Below are positions 23,293 through 36,608 of a stretch of 64,000 nt of DNA, piece after piece; position 1 is the stretch's first letter; each line of letters opens with the position of its first letter. Where the stretch lies: NCBI RefSeq assembly GCF_017562075.2, contig NC_054084.1, forward strand, positions 14,894,798 through 14,958,797. Direction: 5' to 3'. The position numbers were made by a program, and so were the translations under genes. Below the pieces are notes generated by a model that was given only the letters and a program-made list of their open reading frames with translations, made no database searches and had not been told where the DNA came from. This DNA is from Anopheles merus. Lineage: Eukaryota > Arthropoda > Insecta > Diptera > Culicidae.

Positions 23293-24239
23293 CTGGAATG
23301 CAAACAGACACAAAAATGTGATTCCAAACCATTGAAGCGTTTCTAAATAAGGATGGTTTTGCTTTTGACTGCTCATGATGTGCTCTAATAAACAGTTTTC
23401 AGTTAAAATTTGGGGCTTTTTGTTTAGATATTTTAGTTATTGATAAAAGTCATTTATTTTCAGGTTTGCGTAGTATTTGAACATGCATTTTGCAAGATTT
23501 TGAATTAATTTTTCAATGCGGTTATAAGATTGAGTCAGTTTCTACTTGAGCGTTTGGGGAAGAATAACCTATAAAAAACATATAACTAACCTAATTAAAC
23601 TATATATTATATACCTAAAACCTACCTTTCCGATCTTATCTATGATCAAAATTATTCTAAAAGTTATCTTATGGCTGTGTTGAGTAGTTGCTCATTTGTT
23701 CTAATTCCATAAGGTTAATTGAGCATCGTCCTCAGAATTTTGTTTTGGGTTATTTGTAACCGCAGTGCAGCATTGCACAGTCTTTACACAGGGGAATTAC
23801 ATACGTCATTGTCGGCAGTATTCTGCTTTTATAAATTATGAATTTGTTTTCCAGAGGTAGTTTGGATTTCCTGTTTATAAGTGAACATTACTTTTAAACT
23901 AGCACTGAGCAAAAAAAAAGTTACTTTTGTTAAAAGTTATTTAATGTGTTTATGAAATAATAGAATCTGATCCAATGTATCCCTAAACATTAAACTGTTT
24001 TAGACCATTCTATGTAAGTGCTGTTTATACGGACTTTGTACACTGGTGGTCTCAGGAGTGATTCACGCAGTTTGTGTCGGAAGATGACTTCCTGCGTTGT
24101 TAGATGCGATTAGCTTAAGTTTCCGATCATTAATGTAGTTTACTAGTATATTTGTACTTGCCTGTGCCCTAATGGTACGCTCTTAAGTGTTTCTACTCTT
24201 AACTTTTCATTGCAGAACATTAAACAATTAAGAACATTT

Positions 24240-24287
24240 GAATTTAAATTTAAATTTATTTTTAAATTTGAATTTAAATTTGAATTG
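24240..24287. repeat. AAATTT-type palindromic low-complexity tract
   Basis: Repeated GAATTTAAATTT units in both orientations, able to fold on itself. Confidence 0.85.
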
Positions 24288-24974
24288 TCAGCATTTGAAA
24301 TGTGAAAATAACCTGAACAAATCCAATTAAATACCTTCTATCGTGAATGAAAAAAAGTACAATAATAGAAAACAAGGATCAGTTTCTACCGATTCCCTGC
24401 TAGTCCATTGAGTATTTCATATTAATCCCGCCAGTCCTAATAAGCTTTCCCATTTTTGTTTTCTCTCCAATCTCCACGCTAGTAGCGTTGAAAGTAGAAA
24501 GAGCTTTATTCCAACTGCTCTTTTCATTCCCTTCACGCTCTCGCACTCTATTATGCACCGAACCAGTTCATTAGACCAGTCTGCCAAGCCTGCAACTCTG
24601 TCTTGATTCGACTGCTCGCGTTTATCGCAATGAACCTACGGGGCTGCATTGACGGACAGTTTCACTGTGTGAGGGTTTTCCCGATACTGCCGGCCGCTGC
24701 GTATGTGATACCGACCGCAAAACTAGGCATTCCAACTAGAGCGAAAGCCAAACAAACCCCCTTTTTCCACTAGCCAGTTTGGAAAGGGGAGGTTCACTTC
24801 CTCTTCCCAACAAGTCTCCAAAATGAATGGAAAGTATCATCGATAGGTCGGATAGGCATATGTGAATGGGGTTGGGAAAATTGATAATCCGCTCGGAATT
24901 GATTTGATGCTGCATACTCATCTCCACTCACATCCAGTTGATGCTGATGAGCTGCGGTTTAAGTATCACTGATG

Positions 24975-24998
24975 CTGTGTGTGTGTGTGTGTGTGTGT
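24975..24998. repeat. GT microsatellite
   Basis: About 12 GT units, about 70 bp from the exon candidate at 25071-25212. Confidence 0.95.
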
Positions 24999-25070
24999 CG
25001 ATTCGCAGACAGGATTATCGGAATTCAACGCGGCTAGCTGGTTTGCTGGTTGAAGGACAGTCATATTTAC

Positions 25071-25212
25071 CTGGATGAAACAGTGGAGACGATGGCGGTT
25101 GTGCGCGTATGTCCGTTTCGATGAAGTGCCGGTGGCGGTGGCACGCTTGTGATGCTGGCAGGCGGCAGGCTTCGCATGCTGGCCAGGGAATGATATCGGC
25201 GTTGGCTCGTAT
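25071..25212 (-). CDS. Candidate 142-bp exon with strong acceptor
   Basis: On the minus strand a near-ideal acceptor (TTCCGTATGCTTTGCAG) and donor CATCCAG|GTAAAT bracket 142 bp of GC-richer sequence. All three frames are open, so the frame cannot be chosen; one contains HSLASMRSLPPASITSVPP, another IRANADIIPWPACEAC. Two of the three have phases compatible with the 23177-23292 exon. The splice signals favour a real exon; coding status is open. Confidence 0.35.
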
Positions 25213-27170
25213 CTGCAAAGCATACGGAAATGAAAACATCATGCGATGAGTAACGCTGCTATGTGGTTTTGAACACTCGTGCAGGGAGAAGTGTGTTGGT
25301 TATGCCATCGGAACGGTTTGGGAGTGTTTCATTATCGCAGCTGCACGTTTGGTAGAGATGTGGACATTGGAAAAGAGATGTGCGAAGTCAGTTATGATGC
25401 AGTTGTCCAGCTGTGGAGAATTTGGTTCGATATGAACTAAAGACGCGAATAATATACATATGGTTAAAGGTCTTTCTACCTAGCCACAAGAAACGATCCC
25501 GTTTAAAGAAAAATATATTTTAAAATGCACAATGGTTTATCAAAAGAGATATTTTCGTTATGTTTTGCAATTTTATTGAGAGCAATTTCCAAATTGCTCT
25601 AAATTCAACTGTCATAATGAGCTTGGGCTGACGGTTTTCATGTCATATAATTAATTATTTTTTAATAATACCTATGACTGTCTGGATAAAAACTCTTTTC
25701 AAAACGTTTCTTTAACAAAAAGATTTGCTGAAGAAATGAATACTTTAACGGATAAGCTACAATCTCAAACCTCATCTTTACAAGGATCATAAGAAAAGCT
25801 TCCCCAGCACAGATACACGCATACACATACGCCATAAAACTGGTGTCACTCACCCATCCATCGGTGGCCTCATTTCGTGTCCCCGAAAGCCAGTATCCCA
25901 TGTATTCCTTTTACATGCGGGCATGATGCAACGCAAAGGATTGCTTTTACTACCTCGCACTGTCGTTATCTATCCCCCCCCACCAACTCGTAGGATGTGA
26001 TTTTTGTGTTCATTTTGTTTGCTACCGGTGCTACTCCGCCTCACCCTGCACCTCTTTCAGCTAGTTTTCTATTCACTGCAACGGTCTCATTATGCAACCA
26101 ACCATTCAGCGGTAGCAGCAGGTGCTGTTGGAAGGTGTATGCTATCATCATCTGTACCGACATTAGGGTTTAGCAATTTCTTTCAACACCTGTTCGAAAA
26201 TTGTCGCAGCAAAGACAGCACCAGCCAGACAAGCAGCAGCAGCTGCACGCTGCCGAAGGGAAAAGAAAAGGGCATTTCCCCGGGAAGATGTAAATGAACC
26301 CACCACCGTCGTGTGCAAACCCTTTGCGTGGGAAAGCAATATCGTTCGGGACAGTTTCTAAGGTAGTAGCACTGTTCCAAGAGGCCGGAGTAGCGTCGGG
26401 AAAGTTGTGGTAAGGAAATGATTCTCTTCACAACGATGCTAATAGGAGACGATGGAAACCCAACACCACGAGTACCACCATCGCACTCAATGGAGCAAGT
26501 TTTTCACACCGTAATCTGTGCCATTCTCTGTTCTATAGAGCTTTTGCTGGGCTTTAGACTTTGAAATTCAATGCACACATCAAGCGGGATCTTGCTTCTT
26601 CCTGTCGGCTCCTAATCGACCGCAACTTTTTGACATCTTGCAGGGGAAGGTTTGCGCAAACGATGACGAGTTTGCCGCTTTCTTCGAAAGTTACGCATGA
26701 GTGTAGTATAAAACGCAAGAAAAATCAACGAAACCACCAAAAAAATAAGGGCACAAAATCCCACTGCGGCTGCAGTACTTTCTGTAAAAGGCAAGGCCTT
26801 TCCTACCGTACCTGCCGCAAATATTCGTACGATGCGGTGTAAAAGAAACCCCCATTCTGCCAAACAACACTTTACATCGCACGGGGAGGGTGGTTTGCTG
26901 GATGGCCCGCGTTTTTCCTTCCGAAACACTTTCCAACCAGGCAATGTAACGCGGGAAACGGTATGAAGCACCAGCAGAAAGCTTTTTCCTGCTCCATCGT
27001 CATGGCAACGATGCAGTTTTCTTCGGCCATGGTCTTCTCGGCGGGCTCGTTAGCAGGGAGGCAGAAGTGGTTGTAGCTGTGAAAGTGAACCATCGCTCGC
27101 TTTCGTCAATTCGGTAAAATCTCTACCGTCCCTTATTACAGCCGCAACGAGCCCGTTCTCAAGTGAATGA

Positions 27171-27174
<4 letters not shown>

Positions 27175-27222
<48 letters not shown>
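27175..27222. repeat. GT microsatellite
   Basis: About 24 uninterrupted GT units; a shorter GT run follows at 27515-27534. Confidence 0.97.
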
Positions 27223-27225
<3 letters not shown>

Positions 27226-30200
27226 GAACTAGGACGAAAAGGCTTTCTCTTTTGACGTTTTGTGTGTCGCATATGCAATTCCCCTTTCCCGGCCTTCCGC
27301 GTCCATGCAGCTCCACAAACCATTCATTTTTCCAACTGTCCCATTTCGCGTGTCCCCATGCGCCTGGAAATGCATGGCCCTTTCTGCGGCAGTGCAGCAG
27401 CAGCTGTTTCTGCCTTGAAGGACACTGGCGCTGGTGGTTGGGCCGGCGGGGTGGGCAATGAGAACGGAAAATCTTTCAATTTTCATCACACCATTCATCG
27501 TTGACGTTTGAGTTTGTGTGTGTGTGTGTGTGTGACAGAAAGGGATTCTTTTGACTTTTCCCTTCCATTTTGATCCTTGCCCACACGAACGGGCTCATGC
27601 TTTTGCGTCATTTTTACTGCAAGAATTCGCTATACCCAACCATATGGTACGGCAAAAGAAAGCAATGCAAAAAAAGACAAAGAAAAACTACGATGGATCC
27701 CCGCTCTTTTCATGCTCCATTTGGTTCGGCCGGCTTCACGTGTAAGGATGTGTCCACGCTTTTTTTCCATCTTTTTGTTCGCCCAGCTGCCGCTGCTACG
27801 GCGAGTGTCCTTACAACGGCCCCAACTGGGTTGTCGTTCGTGCCCGGCTGTCGGTGTGTAGTGTTCGGGGTTGTGTAGTACATTCGACTGAATAATGTTC
27901 CTATTTATGGACGCCCATGTTTGTCCTTTTATGCGCGGCATTATGGTAGCATGTGGGCCGGTGTGGCTGTGTGTGTGTAAGTGAGCGTTAGTATGTGATA
28001 GGGAACCAGCGTCACATTTTTACAGTAAAAGCAGTCAGTGGCCATTGAAAGAGAAAGGGGGAAAAATGCCGAGAAACGAAACCCAAGCACGTCATTAATA
28101 TAAATCAGTGCTTATCCAGCCCGGCTAGGTGGAGCGCTGGCGGAGGGTATCTCTTGCAGTCGCAGCAGCTGGACACGGCCAAACAATATGCCAAATGAGT
28201 GCTGGCAGTGCACAATGGATCCCCACCGTGTGCTCAGCTACCTGGCAGTAAGATTCAAAAGAGTAATCCACGCGGGAATGGCAGAAAATCGGACCAAATG
28301 AACGTGGTTTAAAGAGGACATTTGGCGATAGAATATGTTTAAACAGCAACTTTATGCATGACTTTATGCATATGAAGTGTTGAAGTGTATATTGTAAACT
28401 ATAATACTTTCAATTGTATTTGTAACATCTTTCGCATAACTTTTCAGATTGAAACCAATCATTTCACAAGGAATAAAGCTTAAATGTGTACTTTGAATAT
28501 GATGTTGTATTGCAAAGTGGTAAGATGGCACATAATCTTTATCATTTGACGCTGTTTTTATTATAAAAAAGATAAATGATAAAAATGATTACATGATCAT
28601 TTTTTTTATATAATGACATTTAATTTATGCTATTTTTAGTTAAATTATACAAAAATGTAAATAATTTATAATACGAAAAATAACGATTAAAATTCATTTT
28701 ATTTTAATAATTTTCAATCGTAAATATATCCAAACACCTTTTATATCAGGTAGGTAAATACATTCATCAGGTAATGATCGTATTAGAATTAATGGCTTTT
28801 CTTCTTGGATTTTTTTCTTAATATTTGAGCATATTTTCAACCTAGTCTAAATTCAAGTTTTTAAGGCTTTATTTTTTCCAGTAGGAGCTCGAAATTAAAA
28901 TGTATAGATTCTTAATCAGAATACTTCCAGAACCTCAAAATTCATACTATTTTTCGTTTCGTGTTGGATTTTTAAAAATATTGTTTATTTTTTTTCATAT
29001 TCCTAGCTGACCCCGTTTAGTAGCTTTAATTCAGGAATAATCGAGCCTGGAGGAAACGAATAGAACGTAATATTGAAGTCCCCATGTTCGCTAACCACAA
29101 CTGCACTTGGCATGATTATTTCACCCCAAACCGTACGCGAGTGAGCAATGCTTTAAATTTGATCGATTTAAAAAAAAACTCAAGCACCACCTTCCCTTTT
29201 ACCAACTCTCCCTCTATATCCACTTGCACGGGTAAACAGTTCCGTGATTGCCCCCGGGGACACTGGTAGAATTTATCGTAACAAATTAAATTTTATCTCA
29301 CCTTTAACTTTGCCGTTACCGCTTTCAACTTTTAAATTTTAATTCTACGGACAAGCTTCCTCAGCCAACGTGGGCAAGGAAGCATAGGGGTGGTATGTAT
29401 GTACGATGAAGACTCGGTGCACCGAGACCCTAGAGGGCTGTTGAGTGCCCCCAGGAAGTGGTTTTGGTTTATATTATTTCGCGTTTTTTTTTCGTCCCTC
29501 CATTTTCCGTCCCTTCCGTCGATGAGAATGCTAGAAATGTAAGTGTGCTGAGGCCACCGGCATTTTTATACGGAACCACACAGTCTCACATAGGGCTCAT
29601 CTATACACAGTGGCCTTTTCCCTCCGTTGGCAATGGAAAATCTGTTGGCTCAACTTTTCACCGTACAGGCCTCTGCTGTTTCTCGATGGACGCATACCAG
29701 CATATCTGCCTTGTTTCCACATTCTTCACAGCCCTAAAGAAGGATAACGAAGCACTCCAATGTACACACATACACACTAAAAGAGCGAAAGAAACAGAAG
29801 GAAACCGTACCACATTCTCACCCTCCCGGGAAATATTGTGAAGGGCCGTAATCAGGGGGCAAGTTTTTTGCCGACCTTTTTTTTTTTGCTCCGATCTTTT
29901 AAAACTCTTCATAACTCTCCCTCCCCCGGAGGCTTCATGCGGACTCCGTACCATATCTTGCCTGTGGTTTGTTTGCGGGACGGGCAAGCGTGCAAGAGCG
30001 CGCGCACGTGTGTGTGTTTGTGTGTGTGTGGAATCATAAACATTCGCTCTTCTTTATCGTGTCGAGATTCCGGCAGCCCGCCAGAAGGCAAAAGCATTCC
30101 TACCACCAAACGAGGAAGCGAGCCCGGAACAGAGGTAGCACACATAGCCACACACAACACACACACAAAAAAGCGGTTCTGGAAAACTTCAACCCAACGA

Positions 30201-33200
30201 CCCTCATTCGGGAAATGGGTCCCGGAAAACCGTTTGCCTTAATTGTTAACTGCCCGCGGGGAATCCGGCAGAGCATTAGCCCTGCACGAAGGAAAGGCAA
30301 AACGGTGAACCCATGTAACCGGTGACGGCCCGTTCTCCACTGATGAGCCTACTACCACCGCGCCTACTACACGCACAAACACACCTGTACGACACGCAAG
30401 AGAATGGAAAATACATTTCCTGAGCACCGGTAGATAAAAAATAAAAAGCTGCCCCACAAATTGTACAAAGCCAGGCAACACTTCTCGTGCTATATTACAT
30501 CAACATTAAGCAGTGGGTGATGGCACACGAATTTACTTCAAATGATTCGAAATTAAAACACTGTACCACTACAGGGAACGAGAGAACGTATCTAGGATGG
30601 TGGAATGCTGCAATTGACTCCCACAATCAGAAGCTTACAGTTTTTGTTTCTTTACACTTCTTTCACATAAAAAAACTCAGCGGAAAAGCAAAGAGTAAAT
30701 TACACTGGCAGCATCATACGGAAGTTATGCCATTATGCGTACGTTTGCACAAAGGCAAACGTGGTAGAAAGTGCAAAAAATAGAAGCTTCATTAGAGTTA
30801 AAATAAAAATCCTCTACAGTGCGCTAACTACTTTTGAAAACTGTGCAGCTTAACGCGCAAAAAATACCTGTCTACCTGTCGCTTAAGCTAAAACGTAGCT
30901 GGAATAAAATAAAATCCCACCCCAGAATGTTTGGTTAGTTTTTGCCAACTTTTCTACTATACTGATGAACGTGTGGGTTTTTTTATTATACGGAAATATA
31001 ATTACATCATACATGCTTGGCCAAGCACGTTTGCTTGGTTTAAGCATCATCAAATGAATGGTAAAAAACTGAGCAAACGATAGCAAAGTACGGTTTTAAC
31101 TTTCTGTACCAAACCGGTAGAGTAAAATACTTCTCAAACAATGCAATCAACGTGACGAATCGTGGATCGTTGTCGTGGATAGGAAGGTTTTGTATGTAAA
31201 CTTATTTCATCGGAATACTTTTAGCAGTAGACAGCTTTGCTTTCTACATTTTAGTTTAGTACATATTATTGACATTAATCTAGGAAGAAATTATTAAAAT
31301 CTGTTTTTACTGAACATTTTGACGAGTTTATTAAGATTTATTAATGTTTAAAATTGATGTAGAATTTTATCAACACAATATGGTTATCAATATATGATAT
31401 AAAGGTGTACTCATTATCTTTTTTAATGAAAATTGATTAACTATGTAAAATAAACTATGATGAACATTGTTTTGTGTCAATACAACAAATGAAAATTCAA
31501 ATGAGAATTATGTAGCGTTATTTTCGTGTCTCGTACAATTTAGCACATTAATAGTATTATCGAGTTTGAAAATGACTTTCTCCATTCATTCAGGAAAAAA
31601 AAACTGCAGATTGGTTTAACTTGTTATCGTCTCTTTTTAAGTAACTCCTCATTTAAGATTGTACTTAGGGAGTGATTGAACAGCACAGCAACAGCTAAGC
31701 GCACAGGTACGAAACCCTCTCCCGATCGAGATGTAGATAGAGTAAAACAGGGGTAAAAGATTGCTTTCACTCGACTAATTGCTGTCAAATTATGGTCTTT
31801 TAAGATAAGGTGAAAATAAGATGCCTGCTGCCGTGGGCGTTCGTTACGATGCCCCAGAGAAGCAAAACAGTGCAAACGGAAAACCAATTGAGCAAACTTT
31901 TCTTTCCATTTAGCAAAAGCAACAACATCAACAAAAAACGCTTTACACACAGCTAAATTTAAAAGACATTCGAAGAAGAAGAAAAAAAAACTAAAAGGAG
32001 GGTTAAAAGTCCTGCCCTGCCCTGGAAACCCATATCATTCGATCGGACTGCGGAAAACGGTTTCGTAAGGCAGAGCAGGCCACTAGGCAAGGAGAGAAAG
32101 GAAGGAAAACCCGTGTCACTAAGTACAAAATCTAATCGTCCGAACTTACGGCTCGGCCACCAAGGGACCGAGCCAGTGCTACCTGCTTCATCTTTAATTA
32201 ACAGACGCAATGGAGCATTTAAAAGTAAATCCGGTGAGCTCGATCGAGGGTTCCCTACATTTACTTTTGCTCGGTCAACTGGAAACCTTCTCCCGCGTTG
32301 ATGATGATGATGACAGTGATAATGAACGATGCTAAACACGCCTGGGCTGAAGGAGGAGGTGTTGGAAAGGGAAACGGTTTTCTGCGAGCCAATTCAAACT
32401 GAAACATGAAAACAAACCCAAAACCAAGAAAAAAAAACCTTCTACGTCACGCTCATCTTTTGCCCAATAGCTGAGGCGTTCTTTGCCGGATGCCTCATTT
32501 TGTTATTAGCCACTAGCGAAAGGTAAGATGTTTTCCTTGCAAGACAAAGCAAAACTTCAATATCTTTCGTAGCGAATCAAGGAAAGCAACGGGAGAAAAA
32601 AAAATCACACAAACACACCGTGTGCAGTGACCCGAATAAGAAGAGCTCCTACTTAATGAAACCTCGCGCAGCCAAGATAAAGCGCAGCAACATATCCACC
32701 AACCACAAGGGACGCAGCGTTTGGGTGCAATTTTTCATTACACCTCCAAAGGGCAGGATGTATTTGACGCGGGCCAAAAGATAAAGGTAGGAGCAAGTAG
32801 CAGCGGCAACGGCAACAACAGAAGCAGACAAGAACCTTCGCACACTTACAGACAATCTCGAAATGAATATCTTCATTCAAGGACCACTTGGGTGCATGAA
32901 GGCTGCGAGTTGTGTGTTGTTTTTTTTTTCGCCCGAAGCGTGGCACATCTAACTTGTGTAGTTTTTCCTGTGATGTTTTTTTTGCTTGCTGTTGTGTGTG
33001 TGTATGCTTGCTGCTGTTACCATTACCCATTCCCTTCCATCGTGCCCTTTGGCCTTACGCTGGATGATTCTTAAATATTCATAACGCTGAAACGAAGTGA
33101 CACCGCCAACGGTTAGCGGGCTTTTTCTGAGTAAACAACTTTTACCCATCGGTGCAATAGTAAAGCAGAAAGGCAAAAAAAAAACACACACACACACACA

Positions 33201-36200
33201 CTCCAGTAAAGGTTTGTTGCATGAGTTTTTGCCTCAGCCTGGCATGGTAGGTGTGGCGCAAAATCCCTGCAGGATAATAATGGGTCGCCGGTTTCGACAA
33301 GCCGCGCAAGGCAAAGCACCCACTCTCGACAATCGGCCGTATAATGAGCGGGTGTCGTTATCAGTCATTTCAGACTACCCTTTCAGCCACCCTTTACGCC
33401 CATTGCAAAGGTCCGAGGGGTTTTTCTTTTTTGCACTCATCCGGAGGACACCATAACGCCCCTTCCCTATCCTCCCTTCAAAAAAAACAAGAACCATCAA
33501 AAGGTGAAAAGAGCAATTGGACATCCGGTTCGTTGTTTTTCAGCCATCCTTTCCGGCGATTTTTTGTTTAAGCATTCTTGTTTGTCATTCTGGTCCTGTA
33601 TTACAGATTCTTCCGTTTTTTTTTCTCTCTCTCTCAAAGTTAGAACATGAACAATCCGTCCCTGGCTTAGCCCCAACCTGAACTCATACCATCATTAACC
33701 CCTTTTTTTTGGGGCGGTAAAGGTAGATGAAAAAAAGGTGACAATTTTTCAAAATGGATTGTTGTTGGGTCTAGGTCGTTTTTTTCGCCATCTTCGTTAA
33801 GCCTCTCTTGCTGGAGGAGTTGTAGATAATAGTCTTAAGAAAAGGTTCATCCGGGATTGTGTGTTTTTTTTTCTATTGTTTGGACCAAGGAGAAGAAGCA
33901 GTTGTGAATGAATGGCTTTGTCAACTTGGGTCAGACAATGCAAACACTCTGGCGAGAGGTTCTTGTTTAAGGGTTTGCTGTACAGTGTCAACATTTACTC
34001 CTCCTATTTTACCCAAAATGCATGTATTTGTGGTATCTAGATATAATTTTATAAAATTTCGAGAAGAAAAAAATGTCACTTAAATGTTTAACATTATTGT
34101 TGTATTTTTTAAAAGATATTCAGGTCGAAAATGAGAAAAACTTTTTTATTACAATTTATGTTAAAGGATACTACTGTTATAAAACACAATTTTCAAAATG
34201 TACCATTTTATGCAGTAAAATAACTTAAAGTGACTAAACACAGTCAAACATAAAACAACACCACTGATCAAAAATTGTTCCTTCTATTAGATCAATTTCC
34301 CCTTTTTAAAAACGATCCTTTTTCGAATTCAAATCAAATCACTTGTCAAATGAAACCATTCTGGTTGGGTTTTATTTTCATCGCAGCATCCTTTTTCATC
34401 TTGAATTTCATTCCTTTCTCTCGATTTCGCCTCAATTACGCCCCAAATGGCAGACGTTCCGATATGGAGCAGTAATTGTGCGCACATTGATTATTCACTG
34501 CGGACGACAGCGCTCGATGACAGGTTTCAGTCTATTCAGCTCCTCTTCAAACAAAAATCACCGAAGAAACCTTTATCCCTCGGATCAGCTCGAGGAATCA
34601 TTTCCCCCCATGTCCCTCTCCCTCTGCAGTACAGGAAAAAGAAAAACAATCAAAACATTATGATAAAGCGTTCTCATTCTCAATAAATCAATCTCGCCTT
34701 TACCGGCTGTCCCGGTGGTCCAGCCCGTCAAGTTCATTTTCGGCTTCCCTCCGCATCCACATCCATTCCGAATGTCATTTTTCATTCTGACTCAAACAAC
34801 ACAATCATTCTCGGACATTTCTCGACCCGCGGGAAGGGGGAGATAAGTGGTGGTGCGAGTGGTTGCAGAGGGAGGTAGGCGATCTATTTGTCCAGCGCAA
34901 AGTTACTGCAAGATGCCCGGACAGGACGAACCCGTCGTCCCCATATGCCCGTGCAGCGCTGTCCATTAAAATTATTGCCGAAGGAAATAAATGAATTCCG
35001 TTCCGGGCTGCCGGATTGTCCAGCATTCATGTGTGTGTTCTTTCTTTTGCTTGGTTTTTAGGATATTTTCCCAGAAAATCACGGCCCAAACCTTTTTTCT
35101 GCAATCCCCCTCAGCTCGGAGCTCGGAGGTGGAGAAGCAAACCCATTTTGTCCCTTTTTGTCCTCGGCAGCGGCGGGCACACAAGTGGTTGGATGGGCCA
35201 GATGGGAGCGGCCCAGTAAAGGAGTACATAAATTTGTTAAGACTTTTTGGGACGTTTTGGGATTTTCTCCGCTTTTGGTTCGGCGCTTTGCAAATTGATG
35301 ATGCAAACGCTGCTCGGGTGAAGGTAAATTGAAAATTAAGGGAGATGGGAAGGGCCCAGCTAGATGGACCAACAGCGTGCACCAGCAAATTGCTGTCGAT
35401 TCTGGAAACAATTTCCAATTGTGAAGGTGAAAAATGTTTCAAAAAATCTTTACTTGCGTTTTCGAAATTGAAGACGTTGTGCTTAAATTTTCATGCTACC
35501 AATATGAGATTTAAAAAATCGTTTTTATTTATTTAAAATCGGACAATAAGTATGATTTGTTTTAATTTTTTTAATCTTATTGGATTGTATTATTCAGGTT
35601 ACATAAACAGAAGTTACATGAAGTTCTATTGTTTTTGTTCAGATTTTTGCTCAGAGTCCATTATCCTATATGGATATATAAAGACACATATAAATAGCGT
35701 TTACTTGGCTTGAAAATGTTTCTTGATTGATTTGAACAAACCGTTTCTGTAGCTTCACACTGAATATAATTTATTATTCCCTACCAAACCTTATAATTCC
35801 TACTGTAAAAAACCGTAAATCCCTGTACTACAATGTAGTATTTACAAAAAAAAAAGAGTATCACCTCTTTTAACTAAACTCAGGTTAGCATTCCCATCTC
35901 ATTGTGCAATACTTGTCACTACCTTCAAAATGGCAATGGCGATGACAGTTTTGCTACGGTGCCATCATCTTCAATTCAACGGGAACGAGCGCAAGCGAAA
36001 TCTCATTTATTTCGCACACTATTTGATTACCAGCCATCGAAAACAACTGTCACCACACACCGTTCTCTCAATCATACGGCGGGCTTCCGGGTCGGTACAC
36101 TTTGCTCGTGCGTTTTTTTTTCACATCAACGTGCCTTCACTGCTTCCCCTCCCGTCCACTGCACGCGCAACCGAAGGTGAAATGGATAATCCAATCGACA

Positions 36201-36545
36201 GGTTACTAGATCCAGTGACGTGGTGAAATAAAACACGAATGATGATCGTCAAAGCAGATACAATTTCATGCTGCCCCTCTGTCTCTTTGTGTAAGCATAA
36301 ATTGCATTTTTCCTTTGCCACACAGCACGGACGAACGGTCGCAACCGGGATGACCTAATTTTATTTCACCATCGAGGTACGCATCCTACTACCCACTACT
36401 ACACACACACAAGACAGTGGATCCGATAACGGCGAAGAAAATGAACTCGTAAATTGCGATGCGGGAAACAGTGCGCCGGGAGAGGCGTCAAAACTCGCGC
36501 GAAATAACGATGCCCCTACGACTTCCCAAACGACCAAGAAGGAGG

Positions 36546-36547
<2 letters not shown>

Positions 36548-36603
<56 letters not shown>
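36548..36603. repeat. GA microsatellite
   Basis: About 28 uninterrupted GA units, the longest perfect dinucleotide run in the window. Confidence 0.97.

Positions 36604-36608
<5 letters not shown>

Noticed and set aside
25848..25901. Minus-strand EYMGYWLSGTRNEATDGW before a GTGAGT donor, faintly C-type-lectin-like
   Set aside because: The acceptor is weak (AAAAG) and the similarity covers too few residues to claim the family.
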